Assembly: GCA_009103225.1 (NCBI GenBank)
Contig: RHPI01003124.1
Coordinates: 1-64,000, forward strand
DNA length: 64,000 nt
Direction of reading: 5' to 3'
DNA from: Chlorokybus atmophyticus
Taxonomy: Eukaryota > Streptophyta > Chlorokybophyceae > Chlorokybales > Chlorokybaceae
Shown here: positions 11,353 to 22,281 of the stretch, in pieces
Layout of the letters: each line of letters opens with the position of its first letter
How positions within the stretch are numbered: the first letter of the stretch is position 1
Position numbers and translations under genes: made by a program
Notes under the pieces: generated by a model
The model's database searches: none
What the model saw: only the letters and a program-made list of their open reading frames with translations
What the model was told of the DNA's origin: nothing

Positions 11353-12498
11353 ATAACGATGCATGATAACAGGACTTCTCCATGTGCCTTGAGCTTGTAT
11401 TTCTTCCAGGGTGACACCGGCATGAAAGGCACTCTGTGCAGCACCACGCCGAAAGGAATGCAACCCCAGGTGCGGCCTATAAATGCCACATGCCTTGCAG
11501 CAACGCACGAAGGCATGATAAGCACAATTGCCTGACATGCAGTGTTCTTCCCACTTCAACCTATTCTTTGAAACAGGTCGGAATAAAGGACCGGCAGTGA
11601 TGGCAAAGGAGCTGTTGCGACAATAGGTCAGATAGGCGTAGAGCACTTCAGAGAACTCCACAGGGAGACCACTGCTACGCACTTGTATAGTAGGTGCACC
11701 TCCCGTGCAGTAATTTTTCAGATGTGTTAAAGTGGCCGCTAGCCCTGAGCTTGAATCAGCCGCTTGTATCTCGTGCATTTGCAAACGCGCACCTTCACCA
11801 CCCCGCTGCCATGTGCACCACAGGTATATGCATAATGTGTAGTCGCGCCAGAGCACAGCCTTGTCATGTGTGACAGTAGATGGCTGAGGTATGGTAGACA
11901 GCTGTTGCTGGAAGTGGTAGATCAGCGTGCGCATGTCATCCATCGCCAGTGGTACAGCAGCAATAGGTTGCACGCCTTGCCGAGCAGCAATCTTCGCATA
12001 CCCTTGGCGAAACTCGCGCACGTCTACAGACAGAAGCGGGTTGCCGACAGACCTGTCGCTGTCCCAAGGGCTGATGCGTCCCAGCAATCTGAAGGAGCAT
12101 GTGAGATGGGAAATGACATTGTCCAGTGTGGTGCTAGCGATCATGCGATGGCCATGGCGGTCAAGCCTGCGAGCTTTGCCAATGTGTGTGTCGGTCCAGT
12201 GCCCAGCAAGGTAGCTTGTGACGACTGCCGTGGTGACGTTGGCAACAGCAATACTCAGCTCAGGATGTTCAAGATAGTTGACAAACTCTTGCCACACGCG
12301 ATTACGTTGATTACGAGTCTCATCGCAGACAGCTTCACGGCTGATGCGCTCCACGTCTATCAGCGCTGCCGCAGCTCGCTCACACAGATTACAACTGGTT
12401 ATTGGTTGAGGACGAATTGCTGCGCGTGCGGTGCGTTGCACATCAGCGGTTTGCTGCAACCGCTGTGCAAAATCCATCTGCGGACACAGAGAAACCAT
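11239..12498 (-). CDS. Tyrosine recombinase (lambda-integrase-like) of the retrotransposon, antisense
   Basis: This uninterrupted frame of about 419 aa reads from an ATG at 12498. An alternative is entry through an acceptor CCGCAG before the Met at about 12480. The C-terminal half shows the tyrosine-recombinase active-site set: an Arg in WQRGGEGARL, HSFRRG (H-x-x-R), a Trp in GTWRS, and the nucleophile Tyr in MHRYLHERY. In this retrotransposon order the enzyme is thought to integrate a circular DNA intermediate without target duplication. It runs opposite to the polyprotein and converges on it, overlapping its 3' end by 114 bp. Its promoter should lie near B1/A2, on its 5' side. Confidence 0.9.
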   Translation of the reverse strand: MVSLCPQMDFAQRLQQTADVQRTARAAIRPQPITSCNLCERAAAALIDVERISREAVCDETRNQRNRVWQEFVNYLEHPELSIAVANVTTAVVTSYLAGHWTDTHIGKARRLDRHGHRMIASTTLDNVISHLTCSFRLLGRISPWDSDRSVGNPLLSVDVREFRQGYAKIAARQGVQPIAAVPLAMDDMRTLIYHFQQQLSTIPQPSTVTHDKAVLWRDYTLCIYLWCTWQRGGEGARLQMHEIQAADSSSGLAATLTHLKNYCTGGAPTIQVRSSGLPVEFSEVLYAYLTYCRNSSFAITAGPLFRPVSKNRLKWEEHCMSGNCAYHAFVRCCKACGIYRPHLGLHSFRRGAAQSAFHAGVTLEEIQAQGTWRSPVIMHRYLHERYAYPVHKSTNVWVASRVDAVCGYSRTPLKPLRS

Positions 12499-12607
12499 TA
12501 CTCGACTGCTGAACACAATGACCTTGACTGTTACTTTGGCAAGAAACTATACCAAGCTCTACACCTATAACCCTTACCTACTAATGTATGCTTGGAAGGG
12601 TGCGGTA

Positions 12608-12774
12608 GAATGTTTGATGCATCTACAGTTGTTCATCGTGTAAACCACAACTATAACGATGAATGCGTTGCATCGTAGGGCTTAGGTGTTCTTGCCAAAG
12701 TTGGACTGTAGGTAGGATTGTTGTTTGCGACAAAAGGAATGTAAATCGCTCATCGTGTGCAAAGTAGTATAATG
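12608..12774 (+). repeat. Split direct repeat B1
   Basis: This 167-bp repeat is identical by eye to 13187-13353. It ends in ATG, and these three bases are also the first three of A2, so B1 and A2 overlap by ATG at 12772-12774. Confidence 0.93.
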
Positions 12775-12957
12775 GTCATTACTCGTTGAGGCTGACTATT
12801 GGTCAGCTAGATTGAAATAACAAACTGTTAACCATTTAATTAGTACTAGTTGTTAGCGCTAGGGTTAATTGACACACACACGTGTCAACTTACTGTTCAG
12901 TCGCGGCCGTCACCTCAGCGGCGTCGCTGGCGGCGGCGCTGACGGCCGAAAGTTCGC
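12772..12957 (+). repeat. Split direct repeat A2
   Basis: This is the second copy of the 186-bp A repeat (one mismatch to A1), placed directly after B1. It is followed by a unique 229-bp spacer up to B2. Confidence 0.93.
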
Positions 12958-13186
12958 CCTTCCCGCCCCACCCTGTTGCGCCACTGCGCCGGACACATGC
13001 GCCCAGTCTCGATTGCGCTGGTCAGTGCGTACGCAATTGGTCATCAAACTGAGCTGATTGTGAATCCGAATGCGTTCATGACATGTAACGAAGATCCGGG
13101 TCATGTGAACAGCGTTTATCACCGTACGTTGGTGTCGTTACATCGACGATGATACGCGTCATTATCAACCACCGTCGGTTCGTCCC

Positions 13187-13353
13187 GAATGTTTGATGCA
13201 TCTACAGTTGTTCATCGTGTAAACCACAACTATAACGATGAATGCGTTGCATCGTAGGGCTTAGGTGTTCTTGCCAAAGTTGGACTGTAGGTAGGATTGT
13301 TGTTTGCGACAAAAGGAATGTAAATCGCTCATCGTGTGCAAAGTAGTATAATG
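13187..13353 (+). repeat. Split direct repeat B2 and right end of the element
   Basis: This is the second copy of the 167-bp B repeat. It ends in ATG at 13351-13353, after which similarity to B1 stops and flanking sequence (CAAAATGCTC) begins. Confidence 0.93.
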
Positions 13354-14790
13354 CAAAATGCTCGGAGTTAGGGACCTAGAGACACGCCGCGGCATGCAAC
13401 GCATACTTTACCGCCAATCACGTCGTGGCACCGCTTCGGTGGCGCGCCAAAACCGTGCCAGAAAACCGCGTCTGACCACATGGCGGCTCCGTACACAGGA
13501 CCCCAAAATCGCTTTATGTAAAAGTGTCGCATGTACAGCACCTGACTGGTAGACGCTGTGGTTGAAGCACAGCCTGAGGTTCTGAGGCAGCCTGCGATTG
13601 CATGGAAGCAGGTTACATAACTCTGTACCGTGCACCGGCCAAGTGTACCGACAGGGGGGGGCGCAGATAGCTGTACGTACCTACTTGTATGCAAGTACTA
13701 CGCAGTACACTTTGGTGGATAAGCACGAGAAGGTTGCGCCCATTCTCTATTGTTTTTCAGCCATGCTTTTCCACATGCACAGTCCTCATGATGAAATGAT
13801 GCCTTGCATTATGCTTGGTATGCAAGTTGCCTAGCATGGTATGCTTGACAGTGTCAATGACTCTACGGCTAGGAAAGGCCTTTGGCAAATGGGGTTTATC
13901 TCAAATGCAAAGCAGGTTATGGGTCGTAAGTTCTGACTCATCACCTGATAAAACATTTGCCTTGTACGCATGGTATCAAGGCCCTTGGAATCCCCTTGCT
14001 CAAGTACGCATTACCATAGCAAGCCATACAGGATATCCTGCAAGACAAGCACGTGCAAAGCTGTCGTGAGCGATAACTACGCAGTGTCCAAAAGTCGCGC
14101 GCTGGCGCTTCATTACGTAACTTGTTGGTACTTTTGCCGCCAGAACGAAGCGCGTGATCAGCAACACTAGTTGACTACATCCAAAGACAAGAACGCTACA
14201 TCACCAGTTCTTAGCCGATCACTGCACAGACTGAAGCCGGTCACTTTGTCGGCCTTCTGCCGGCCACCTGGAAACAGCATTTGGCACTTGGCGGCTGCCT
14301 GACCGCATGAGCACAAAGGTTTTGCAAACAGTACGGCACGCAGGCAATCAGCAGCAGCGGCGTAGGTCACTGGTCTTGTGGAACCCATTGGTTTCCCACT
14401 CTCAGCGGCATTGTCGAGGTCAGAAACAGTGTCAGTGCGTAAAGGCCGCGCATGCACACGGCCGGTTGCCACTGCCGCGGACGGCGGTAAGACGGCAGGA
14501 GGACGACCACAACAACGTCCAAGACGACGACGTCGCCGACCAAGCTTCTTGCCGGCAGCTGTCGCTATCACCTTTTATCTAAGCAGCAAAATTCGCTGGC
14601 AACGCTTTGTTTATCAGGCGTTGTTCGTATCTTTCTGTCCAGCTCCGTACTTGCTTACCAAGTAGTCTAGCAAGCTGGAGGTTGAGCTTGATGTGACAAG
14701 CAGCGTGTCGATGGGTATATGCTACTGAGCTGCAACGTTATCTTGAGGTAGTTTGGTAGCTTGTTGCTAACACCTGAAGCTGAGGCGGCA
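13354..14790. other. No gene recognised
   Basis: This stretch lies between the retrotransposon and the protease gene. Open frames here are short and lack domain character. The last few hundred bases probably include the protease promoter and 5' UTR, but no specific element is recognised. Confidence 0.5.
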
Positions 14791-17700
14791 ATGGCTGCCG
14801 GCGGAAGCTGTCGGCTGCTGGCCATGGGCAGGAGCTCCGCATGCCTGCTGCTGTTGAGCTTCTGCTTGCTGCTGTCGTGGGCGGCGGAGCCGTCCGCTGC
14901 CGCACCAAGTATGTTTGCAATGTGGTTGCAATTTAATGCTTGCTAATTGTCCAAGCTGGCTTGCAAGTTCTGGCCGCAATTAGCATGCAATCTATGCGCG
15001 CCGTTGTTTTGCCAGTTTCCTCTTTGTTTGGTTCTCAACAATGCATGCACCGGTTTGTGTCCGTCAACAGGTATGCATGTTAGCGGTGTACTTCAATAAG
15101 CATGGCTGTTGGAGGTCATCTTGCTCACCAAGTCAGCTGCCACTGCTACCCATCTATCTTGTCAAACTACAGCCCAAGTTGTTGTATCAACACCGGGCAG
15201 CGTCGCACATTGCATGCTAGGATTGTTGCGGCAGCTAACAGCACATATTGCACACATATTGTCGATCAACCTGCGGCTGTGATGGTGACGTCGCTGGTTC
15301 CCTTGCTGCAGAGATAAAGGCAAGAGTCAGCGCTCAACTGACCATGAATGTCAAGCAGGTACACTCAAATGTAGCGGAGGCCTTCAGCTTGTTGCTGAGC
15401 ATCATGCGGCGGGGCGCGGTCGACAGCTTGCGGACCTGCCGGCCATTCATCGGCATGGGCTTGGAGACTTGCACGTTGTGATTAATGCACTTGCATATGA
15501 AGATGCTGAAGCCCTGCTTGTTGAGTTGGAACCTTTGGGCTTCGAGTTGTCTGGAAGGTCAGCGCATGGTGGTGTATTACAGCGTTTCTTTCTGTTCTTG
15601 CACCCAAGTCATCCTGCAACCTTGACTGTCCGACAGCTTGCGGACCTGCCGGCCATTCATCGGCACGGGCTTGGAGACTTGCACGTTGTGTTTAATGCAC
15701 TTGCAGTATGGTGCATGAGCACCCGTCGAGTTAGTGTTAATGATGACGATGATGATGATGTTGATGGAGTGGTTTGTTCTTCTTTGTTTAGGCATGGTCT
15801 GTTGTTGAGTGGCATATTGCCAAAAGGAGCCATCAGTGCTTTGGAGGACTTGGAGCAGTTGCGGCATGCGGACCGGTCGTATCCGGCTGCACGAGCAATG
15901 GGTATTGCGGCAACAGCTGGCGACCAGGCAATATATACAGACGTGCTCCGCCAGGCTTACAACACCACAGGTACAGTTAGTTGTCAGATCAACCTTCCGC
16001 TACTGATTATCCTCGTATAGCTGGCCGTCTCACAGTTTTGTCTCTCAGGAACGGGAGCCAAGATTGCCATCATCAGTGACGCCTTCAACTCACAGAATGG
16101 GCTTGCCGCGGTCAGTGCATAGAGTTCCTAGCAAGTCTCACAACGTTCCTCAAAGCAACAACAGTGTACACGTTGTGACAAATGTCATCTCACACTGTTG
16201 TTGTGCCTACCAGGACATGTTCACGGGAGACATGCCCAGTGGAAGCAATTCAGTGGTTGTTCTCAGGGAGCTGTCACAAGTGCTGCAGGGACGCGATGAG
16301 GGGCGTGCAATGCTTCAGGTATGTGCGTCTCCTGCTCATGCAACTGGTTCCATTGTGCTGCATACTGCTCTCGCCATGCTATCCACGAGCATGGTTTTAT
16401 TCGATGTTGCTTTCTTACTTGGCTTTGCAGATTGTATATGATGTGGCCCCTGGGGCGACGCTATACTTTTTAAGTGGCTTTGCGGGTGCGGCCAGCATTG
16501 TGAGTGGGTTGCCTGCAATCTATGCGGCAGGAATTGATATCATCGTCGATGATCTTGGGTTTTATGAGGTACGATTGCGTATGCCATACCGGCGTAAAAT
16601 GGGCTTGAAGAGTACTTGCGTGCACATTTACATGGTGATGCTTGCTGTTGTGTGCGTTTGTGCCAAGTCCTATGTCCATTCAGGAACCATTCTTTATGGA
16701 CGGAGTACTGGCACAAGCTGTCGACCAGGCCTTTGCGACAGGTCTCATGTGGTTTTCTGCGGCTGGTAACGATGCAGGTACGACTGGAATTGCACTGCAA
16801 CCCACTCTACCTTGTGGTGCTTGTTTCAATGTGTGTTTTGGCAAAGCTTATCGAGTGGCTTGTATGGGGCGATAGATAATTCTTGGGAGGTCAGCTGTCC
16901 CAGTGGCTGCTCCTTCACGGGCCCAGGCAACTCTTTCGCCTTCAGTCGTGGTGTGTATCGACAAGAGATTTCCATTTGTTACTTTTGCACTGTCACCTTC
17001 GTGTTTCAGGTATGTGAGAGCGCTCATGTATCTCTTGTAACAGTGTTGCTGGGTCATGCAGTAGCGTTGTAGTTGACATGCATTCTAGTGGTTGATGGTC
17101 ATGCTTCGGCCTGCTCAAGAATCCATGTAGTGTGATAGCATTCAGGCTCATATACGGAACAATACATCAATAACCACACCTGTGCAGTGGGATGAGCCAT
17201 TTGCTTCTGCCACCAATGGTGTAGTTGGATCGTCCAGTGATCTTGACATTGCCTTGTACAGCGGGACTGGGGTGAGCATTTGGCTGCTGTATCTCCCGTG
17301 CATCAATGTATCTTCCCTTTCCTCTTCTGCAATGTCAATACACACAAATGTTTAGTGCGTCTGAATTGACACCATGCTATAGGTTCTGCTTGCAAGCAGC
17401 CGCGAGGACAACATCAAGTCGGGAAATGCCTTTGAAGTGCTCACATACACCTGCTCTCCTGATGTGGAGGTGCCATGCTTGGGTTACCTGGAGTTCATTC
17501 TCACCAGGGGAAGCCCGCCCAAGAGAATGAAGTATCTTCTAGTGGTAAGCCAATCTGTACACTGCACAGCCTTGTTGCACAGGGCAATAGTCGCCAATTG
17601 TGCTACAATGGTACGTTGCAGAAGTGCAATGACGTTGGTCAGTACGATTAAACTGCTGGCAAGCCTGTAAGTTTGGGAAGCGTGCAGACTGTCTGTGATG

Positions 17701-18989
17701 TCTGCAGTCATCTGGCGTTGGCGTGTCAGGCCCCACCAACCGTGCCAACTACGGTGCTGGCACCATTTATGGGCACCCGAACTCGCTTGGAGCCATTGCT
17801 GTAGGTGCTGCGGATTACAAGGATACCCAAGCCTTCGGCACTTGTCCACCCGTGAAGGCGAGCTTTTCCAGGTGCGGACGGTTCACTAGGGCTGATGCAA
17901 CCTGCAATGAGTGCCATTAACACTGTATGCAGTGTTGGAGGCGTGCCCATCCTCTTCAGCAAAAATGGCACAAGACTTGCAAGACCCGAAATACGACTCA
18001 AGCCCGATGTGATTGGACCAAGCGGTGCAGACGTATCCTTCTTTTCTATTGGCGTGACAGCTGACATACTGAAACCCTGCACTCTCCCGAACTTCATCGG
18101 CACAAGTGCTGCTGCCCCGCACTTGGGAGCAGCAGCAGCGTTGATGTTGTCGGTGTCACCCAATCTGACGGTGTGTTGCGTGTGATGGTGAAACGCCCGC
18201 ATGCACATGTGTGTGCGCGTCTCCTTTAGCAGATACACATGGACAGCTGCAATGTCTGAATACCAGAGCCTCTGCAGGCTGCTGACATTTATGGAGCTCT
18301 GCGAAGCGAAGGCATTGATATGGGTCCTCCAGGTCCTGACTTCCAAACCGGGTATGGTTTGAGTGACGCGGCCCAGGCTCTCCGTAGCGGTAAGACTTTT
18401 CTGGAACATAGCAAATGCATGGCTATTGCGCAGTACACTGAAACCAAATGCACATCTTGTGAATGCTGCATTGATTGCATGCTGATCTGGTTCACATGCA
18501 TGCAGCCAATGACAACGACTCTGATGGCGTTCCCACCTCCAGCGACCAATGCCCAAAAACACCTGTAGGCGAGGTACTGTGGCATGTAATTTTAGCACTG
18601 CTAGACAGATTGTATATGCAGATGGCTTTCCAATGTATGAATGACAATAACTATTGCCCATGATGACTACATGCGAATGCAAGCGCTCATTGAGATGCTC
18701 ACACTCACTCTGTGCCCAGGTTGTGGATGCCACAGGTTGTTCTGTCACTCAACTCTGCCCATGCTTCGGCCCCAAGGGCAGCTCCAGCCCTTGGCTAAAC
18801 ACAGCCGCGTATATCTGTTGCGTGAAGTCCGCCATTGTCGATTTTGTTGTAGCCGGAGTATTTAATGCGACAGATGCAAAGGAGTATAGAGCATTTGCAG
18901 AAGAGCTGCAATGCCGGAGTGGGCGCAGACGCCTGCTTTCAGAAAGCACAATGCCACGCCGTCGCCACCTTTTGGCCCAAGAGGTATAG
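14791..18989 (+). CDS. Secreted subtilisin/sedolisin-superfamily protease with TSP3 repeat
   Basis: Exon 1 (14791-14908) encodes a signal peptide with a Leu-rich core (CLLLLSFCLLLSW). The 15.0-15.79 kb N-terminal part is not fully resolved. The catalytic exons are resolved in phase: 15792-15970, 16049-16110, 16214-16318, 16431-16568, 16684-16777, 16876-17009, 17146-17271, 17383-17544, 17708-17871, 17933-18170, 18278-18389, 18506-18573 and 18720-18983. Motifs in order are IAIISDAFN, DEGRAML, VYDVAPGATL, IIVDDLG, FSAAGND (oxyanion Asn), QWDEPF, GTIYGHP and GTSAAAPH with the nucleophile Ser. No HGT-type catalytic His is seen. The Glu of DEGRAM suggests an S53-like Glu/Asp/Ser centre, an inference from family resemblance. 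A thrombospondin-3-type DNDSDGVPTSSDQCP follows. The C-terminus has RRRLL and RRHLL and a stop at 18987-18989, unless the last intron is spliced (see the kelch entry). Confidence 0.85.
15421..15704 (+). repeat. Duplicated 74-bp segment (15421-15494 and 15631-15704)
   Basis: The two copies begin CGACAGCTTGCGGACCTGCC and differ at only a few positions, 210 bp apart. Both can be read as QLADLPAIHRHGLGDLHVV. The first copy runs on into an open frame; the second is followed by TTGCAG. One copy is probably exonic and the other an intronic or alternative-exon duplicate. Confidence 0.8.
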
Positions 18990-19069
18990 GGCCATTATCG
19001 AGTGTGCAATGACAGTGCATCGCGCAGACTTGCAGTCACCAACCAAACAATGTTGATTTGTGATCGCAG

Positions 19070-21080
19070 ACATGTGGCAATGCTCAGCCAATCTGTCCTC
19101 CTATACCTGATGGGTACATGGTGCTGTACGGTATCCTCACAATCAATCTCACGGACCCGTTCCAGGATCTGCTCCCACCAGTTGTCAACGACCAGCTGAC
19201 CAGAGCGTTGAACAGTCTGATCCTCCCTAGAGTACCTAATGCCATGTAAGCATTGCTATGTGGTATCTGCAACACTTCATTTGTTCATTCCTCCAGAAAA
19301 CCTGCATGCTGAGTAACATTCACATAGACTTACCCCGTAGTGTTTTGAGGCAAACTTGCTGTGCATAAGCACATTTGCAGCACAGGGATCAACAGCACCA
19401 TCATGGTATCGCTGACTCCTGTGCTGATCGCATGTCCTCTACAGCTGTCGAGCCACAGCTAACTATGCAATCCGGCGCTCTGGTGCACCACTCACAGCGA
19501 AGTACTTTATCATTGTGCCTAAACTTACAGGTACTAATTGCCTGGAGTTTCGCCACTTGCTACAGAGTGCCATTGCAATAGTGTTGACAGATTGTGACTT
19601 GATGTGGTTGCTGCAGAGAGCCCCGTGGTGCAGCAAACTATCATTGAGGCCAATGCAACTACTGACGGACAGCGCTCCCAGCTCACCTCAGCAGTCAATG
19701 CTGCAGGTAACATGAGAATGGCTTTGTGCACGACTCGCAGGTCAACTGCATGTTCAATGCAATTTTGCGCCCTTTGCTCTCCTGTTTGCACTTCCATTTC
19801 GCTGTGGTGGGTGGCCTTTCAGCTGGTATAATGCAGCCAGCTGACACTGGCAGGCTTGAGTGTGGTGAGTGTGACGTCAACGCTGCCCGTCCCCAGACCT
19901 AGTCTTGCAGTTCCTGCCATCACCCAGCCAATCACGCCGGTGAGATACAGCACAGCAACCCAAGTCCAATATCTGTGATGGTTCTGTTGCGTACTTGCAG
20001 TTTTGTAAGAGTTCTCTTGTATTTGACAACTGACTGTGTACACATCTCACTTCCCTTCTGCCATAGGCAATATGGTCACCCCTGCTCAACACCCTTCCAG
20101 TAGCGGAGTTTGCGTTCAGCGCAGCCCAGTGCGGCTCGAACCTCTTGATAGGTGGCGGGAATGGCAACAACGCACAGCAGGCATTCCGACTGAACTTGGA
20201 GACTGGTGATGCCTTTGCACAGCCGCCGGCTCCAAGCCCGGTCAGGTCTGGAACTGCGACAGCCATCACAACCGGCGGCAGCTGCTACTTTGTGCAAAGC
20301 GGGGGGCTGGCAGCCCCGAGCACAGTCGTCCAGATCTTGAAGAACGACGACAACAACCCTGGGTGGCTTGCGGATGTTCCTCCCATGAACATTGCCCGCC
20401 GAGGGCATGCATTGTAAGTGCCTAGTGACCTCAACATACTCGAGTAGCTGCAGATTGCATACATGCGTAATTATGTTGATACCAATCGTCACCTTGCGAC
20501 TTACAGGTACACAGTGGGTTCACGGATTTGCGCATTGGGTCCCTATCGCTTGAGCAGGAAGGTGGAATGCTTGGACTTCAACAACCGTGCGGCGGGCTGG
20601 CAGGTTCTGCCGCGAACGTCGGACACTGTCATCGTGGACTTCGACAGCATGTACGTGCAGATCGGGACGGATTTATGGTGCTTCCCCCCGGACCGCACCA
20701 AGCGCCGGGACATCTCTATGGACGTGATGCCGGCCAGGGGCAGCAAGCAGCCTGCAACCAAGGAATACAGATACGATGCCGTCATGCGGTTTCCCCGGCG
20801 CAAAGCCGCGGTGGCTGCTGTGCTTACGCGTGCTGGCCCTCAGGTGTGGGTTGCTGGCGGAATACTTACCTCTACCGGGGCCATCAGCAACGTCGTTGAG
20901 TTGTTCCACCCGTACTGCGACCCCCAGCTTGGTTGCTACTTTTGGACAACCCAGAAGCCTCTCAACACCGCGCGATCCAGCTTCGGTCTGGGCGTGCTCA
21001 ACCAGTCTGTCATTTTTGCTCTAGGCGGGTTGACCGACACCCGTGTCACAAACGACGAGGAGGCGTTCCTGATCGAATAG
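19070..21080 (+). CDS. Kelch-like region, probably the 3' part of the protease gene or a separate gene
   Basis: Exon 19070-19245 encodes TCGNAQPICPPIPDG followed by a hydrophobic/Pro stretch. It follows a CGCAG acceptor and joins the protease exon ending at 18983 in phase 0 via GAG|GTATAG. No upstream ATG of its own is visible. Further exon-like blocks lie at about 19381-19404, 19450-19530, 19620-19706 and 19836-19940, with some phases unresolved. The long exons 20067-20414 and 20509-21080 encode repeated GG-containing blades such as NLLIGGGNGNN, YTVGSRI, VWVAGGILTS and IFALGGLTD, typical of kelch beta-propellers, and end with TAG at 21078-21080. It is probably extracellular if fused to the signal-peptide-bearing protease. 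Fusion is inferred from phase, not proven. Confidence 0.6.
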
Positions 21081-21704
21081 AGCCCCCTGCAGACCAAGTC
21101 CCATGTGAGCGTGATGTCAGCAATGAGTGCTCCTACCCTAGGGTTTTGCCTAAATATAAAGGGGTGTCGTACAACTGCTGCGCCTGAAACAACAGCAATG
21201 CTCCAAGTTGCCATATTATGAGAGTTGGGTGTGTGAAGTGGTTTACCCCGAGCCTAGCAATTTAGTTAGTTCATAGGAACGACTTGGTATAGTACTGTAT
21301 GTATGCATGCAGATACAATGATCAATAAATGAGATCGGTTCACGAGATGAAAGCATAACATCGAAGTATGTGATACTGGCTGCGTACGGCGGGGCAATGC
21401 AACTGCGAGGCTTTTGTTGCTGTAGCGGAGTACATGCTAAGGTTTGGAAATCAGAGGGAAGGGAGTTGCAGGCGCAGGCGAGGTGATTATGTAGAATAGT
21501 GGGTTGTAGTTGTGGTGTTGAGCCACACCCCCAGCAAAATGCGTACATGACCGTTGCCCGCAAGCCTTTTTACTTATTGTGCCTACCAAATTTAACTATG
21601 TGACACACTGTTCTGTTCCGCCTCGCTGCTGGGGTGCTCTGCAACTTGCCTTTGTGCATAAGCCCCCAACCCTATGTTTGTTAGGGGGCTTGTAAGAGAC
21701 CCCC
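21081..21704. other. 3' flank of the kelch gene; no gene recognised
   Basis: This is probably 3' UTR and intergenic DNA. No convincing exon or RNA gene was seen. Confidence 0.5.
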
Positions 21705-21857
<153 letters not shown>

Positions 21858-21957
21858 GGGGGGAGGGCTTGTACATGATAACCCGGTGCTCTGCAGGTGC
21901 TTTCCTTGCTGCTTGCTACCCCTTCCCTCTACCTACACTCCTTCCCCGGTCTAGCTA

Positions 21958-22281
21958 GTGCACTTAGCTATATACCCCGTCGCCGACACATTTCATCCCC
22001 TCGCCGCCGAGACGCACGGCACCCTGGGCCAGAGTTTTCACGACGTCATCGGCACATGCGCTAGGAGGGCCCTGGCTGCACGTGACCTGCCATTGCGCAG
22101 GCTATCGGGCTACTTGGCTCTGTACCGGCAGCGCGTGTCTTGCGCGCTGCAGCGCGCCCAGGGCATCACCATCCTGGAGCGGGGGGCGGCAGTCGTTGCG
22201 GCAGTACCAGGCTGGGGCCCGGTCCAGACGGCGGCGCCAACGGCGGAAGCGGACGCTGTGCTGGCAGCTGCGGCAGTGTAG
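21958..22281 (+). pseudogene. C-terminal remnant of a non-LTR retrotransposon (LINE) ORF2
   Basis: The open frame ends at a TAG at 22281 and contains FHPLAAETHGTLGQSFHDVI, followed about 30 residues later by LYRQRVSCALQRAQGITILERG. The pattern PLAAETHGTLG plus a basic helix ending in an Ala/Gln/Gly-rich ALQR-type segment is what I know from the tails of LINE reverse-transcriptase ORFs in algae. There is no ATG start, and upstream sequence is lost in the poly-G run. It is a truncated or assembly-cut copy; the match is from memory of the family, not a search. Confidence 0.45.

Larger units (their letters stand above)
7041..13353 (+). mobile_element. DIRS-order (PAT/kangaroo-type) tyrosine-recombinase retrotransposon, complete
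   Basis: The element is delimited by split direct repeats in the order A1 (7041-7226), coding region, B1 (12608-12774), A2 (12772-12957), 229-bp spacer, B2 (13187-13353). A1 and A2 are 186 bp with one mismatch seen; B1 and B2 are 167 bp and look identical. Inside are a Gag-RT-RNase H polyprotein on + and a tyrosine recombinase on -. Split direct repeats plus a lambda-integrase-like recombinase define PAT and kangaroo among known elements; LTR-type integrase and LTRs are absent. The near identity of the repeats and the open frames suggest recent insertion. Repeat structure and motifs were read directly; family placement rests on that architecture, not on a tree. Confidence 0.93.

Noticed and set aside
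14167-14571. 134-codon Arg-rich minus-strand frame
   Set aside because: No ATG-anchored domain, lies in the probable protease promoter region, and is likely chance in GC-rich DNA.
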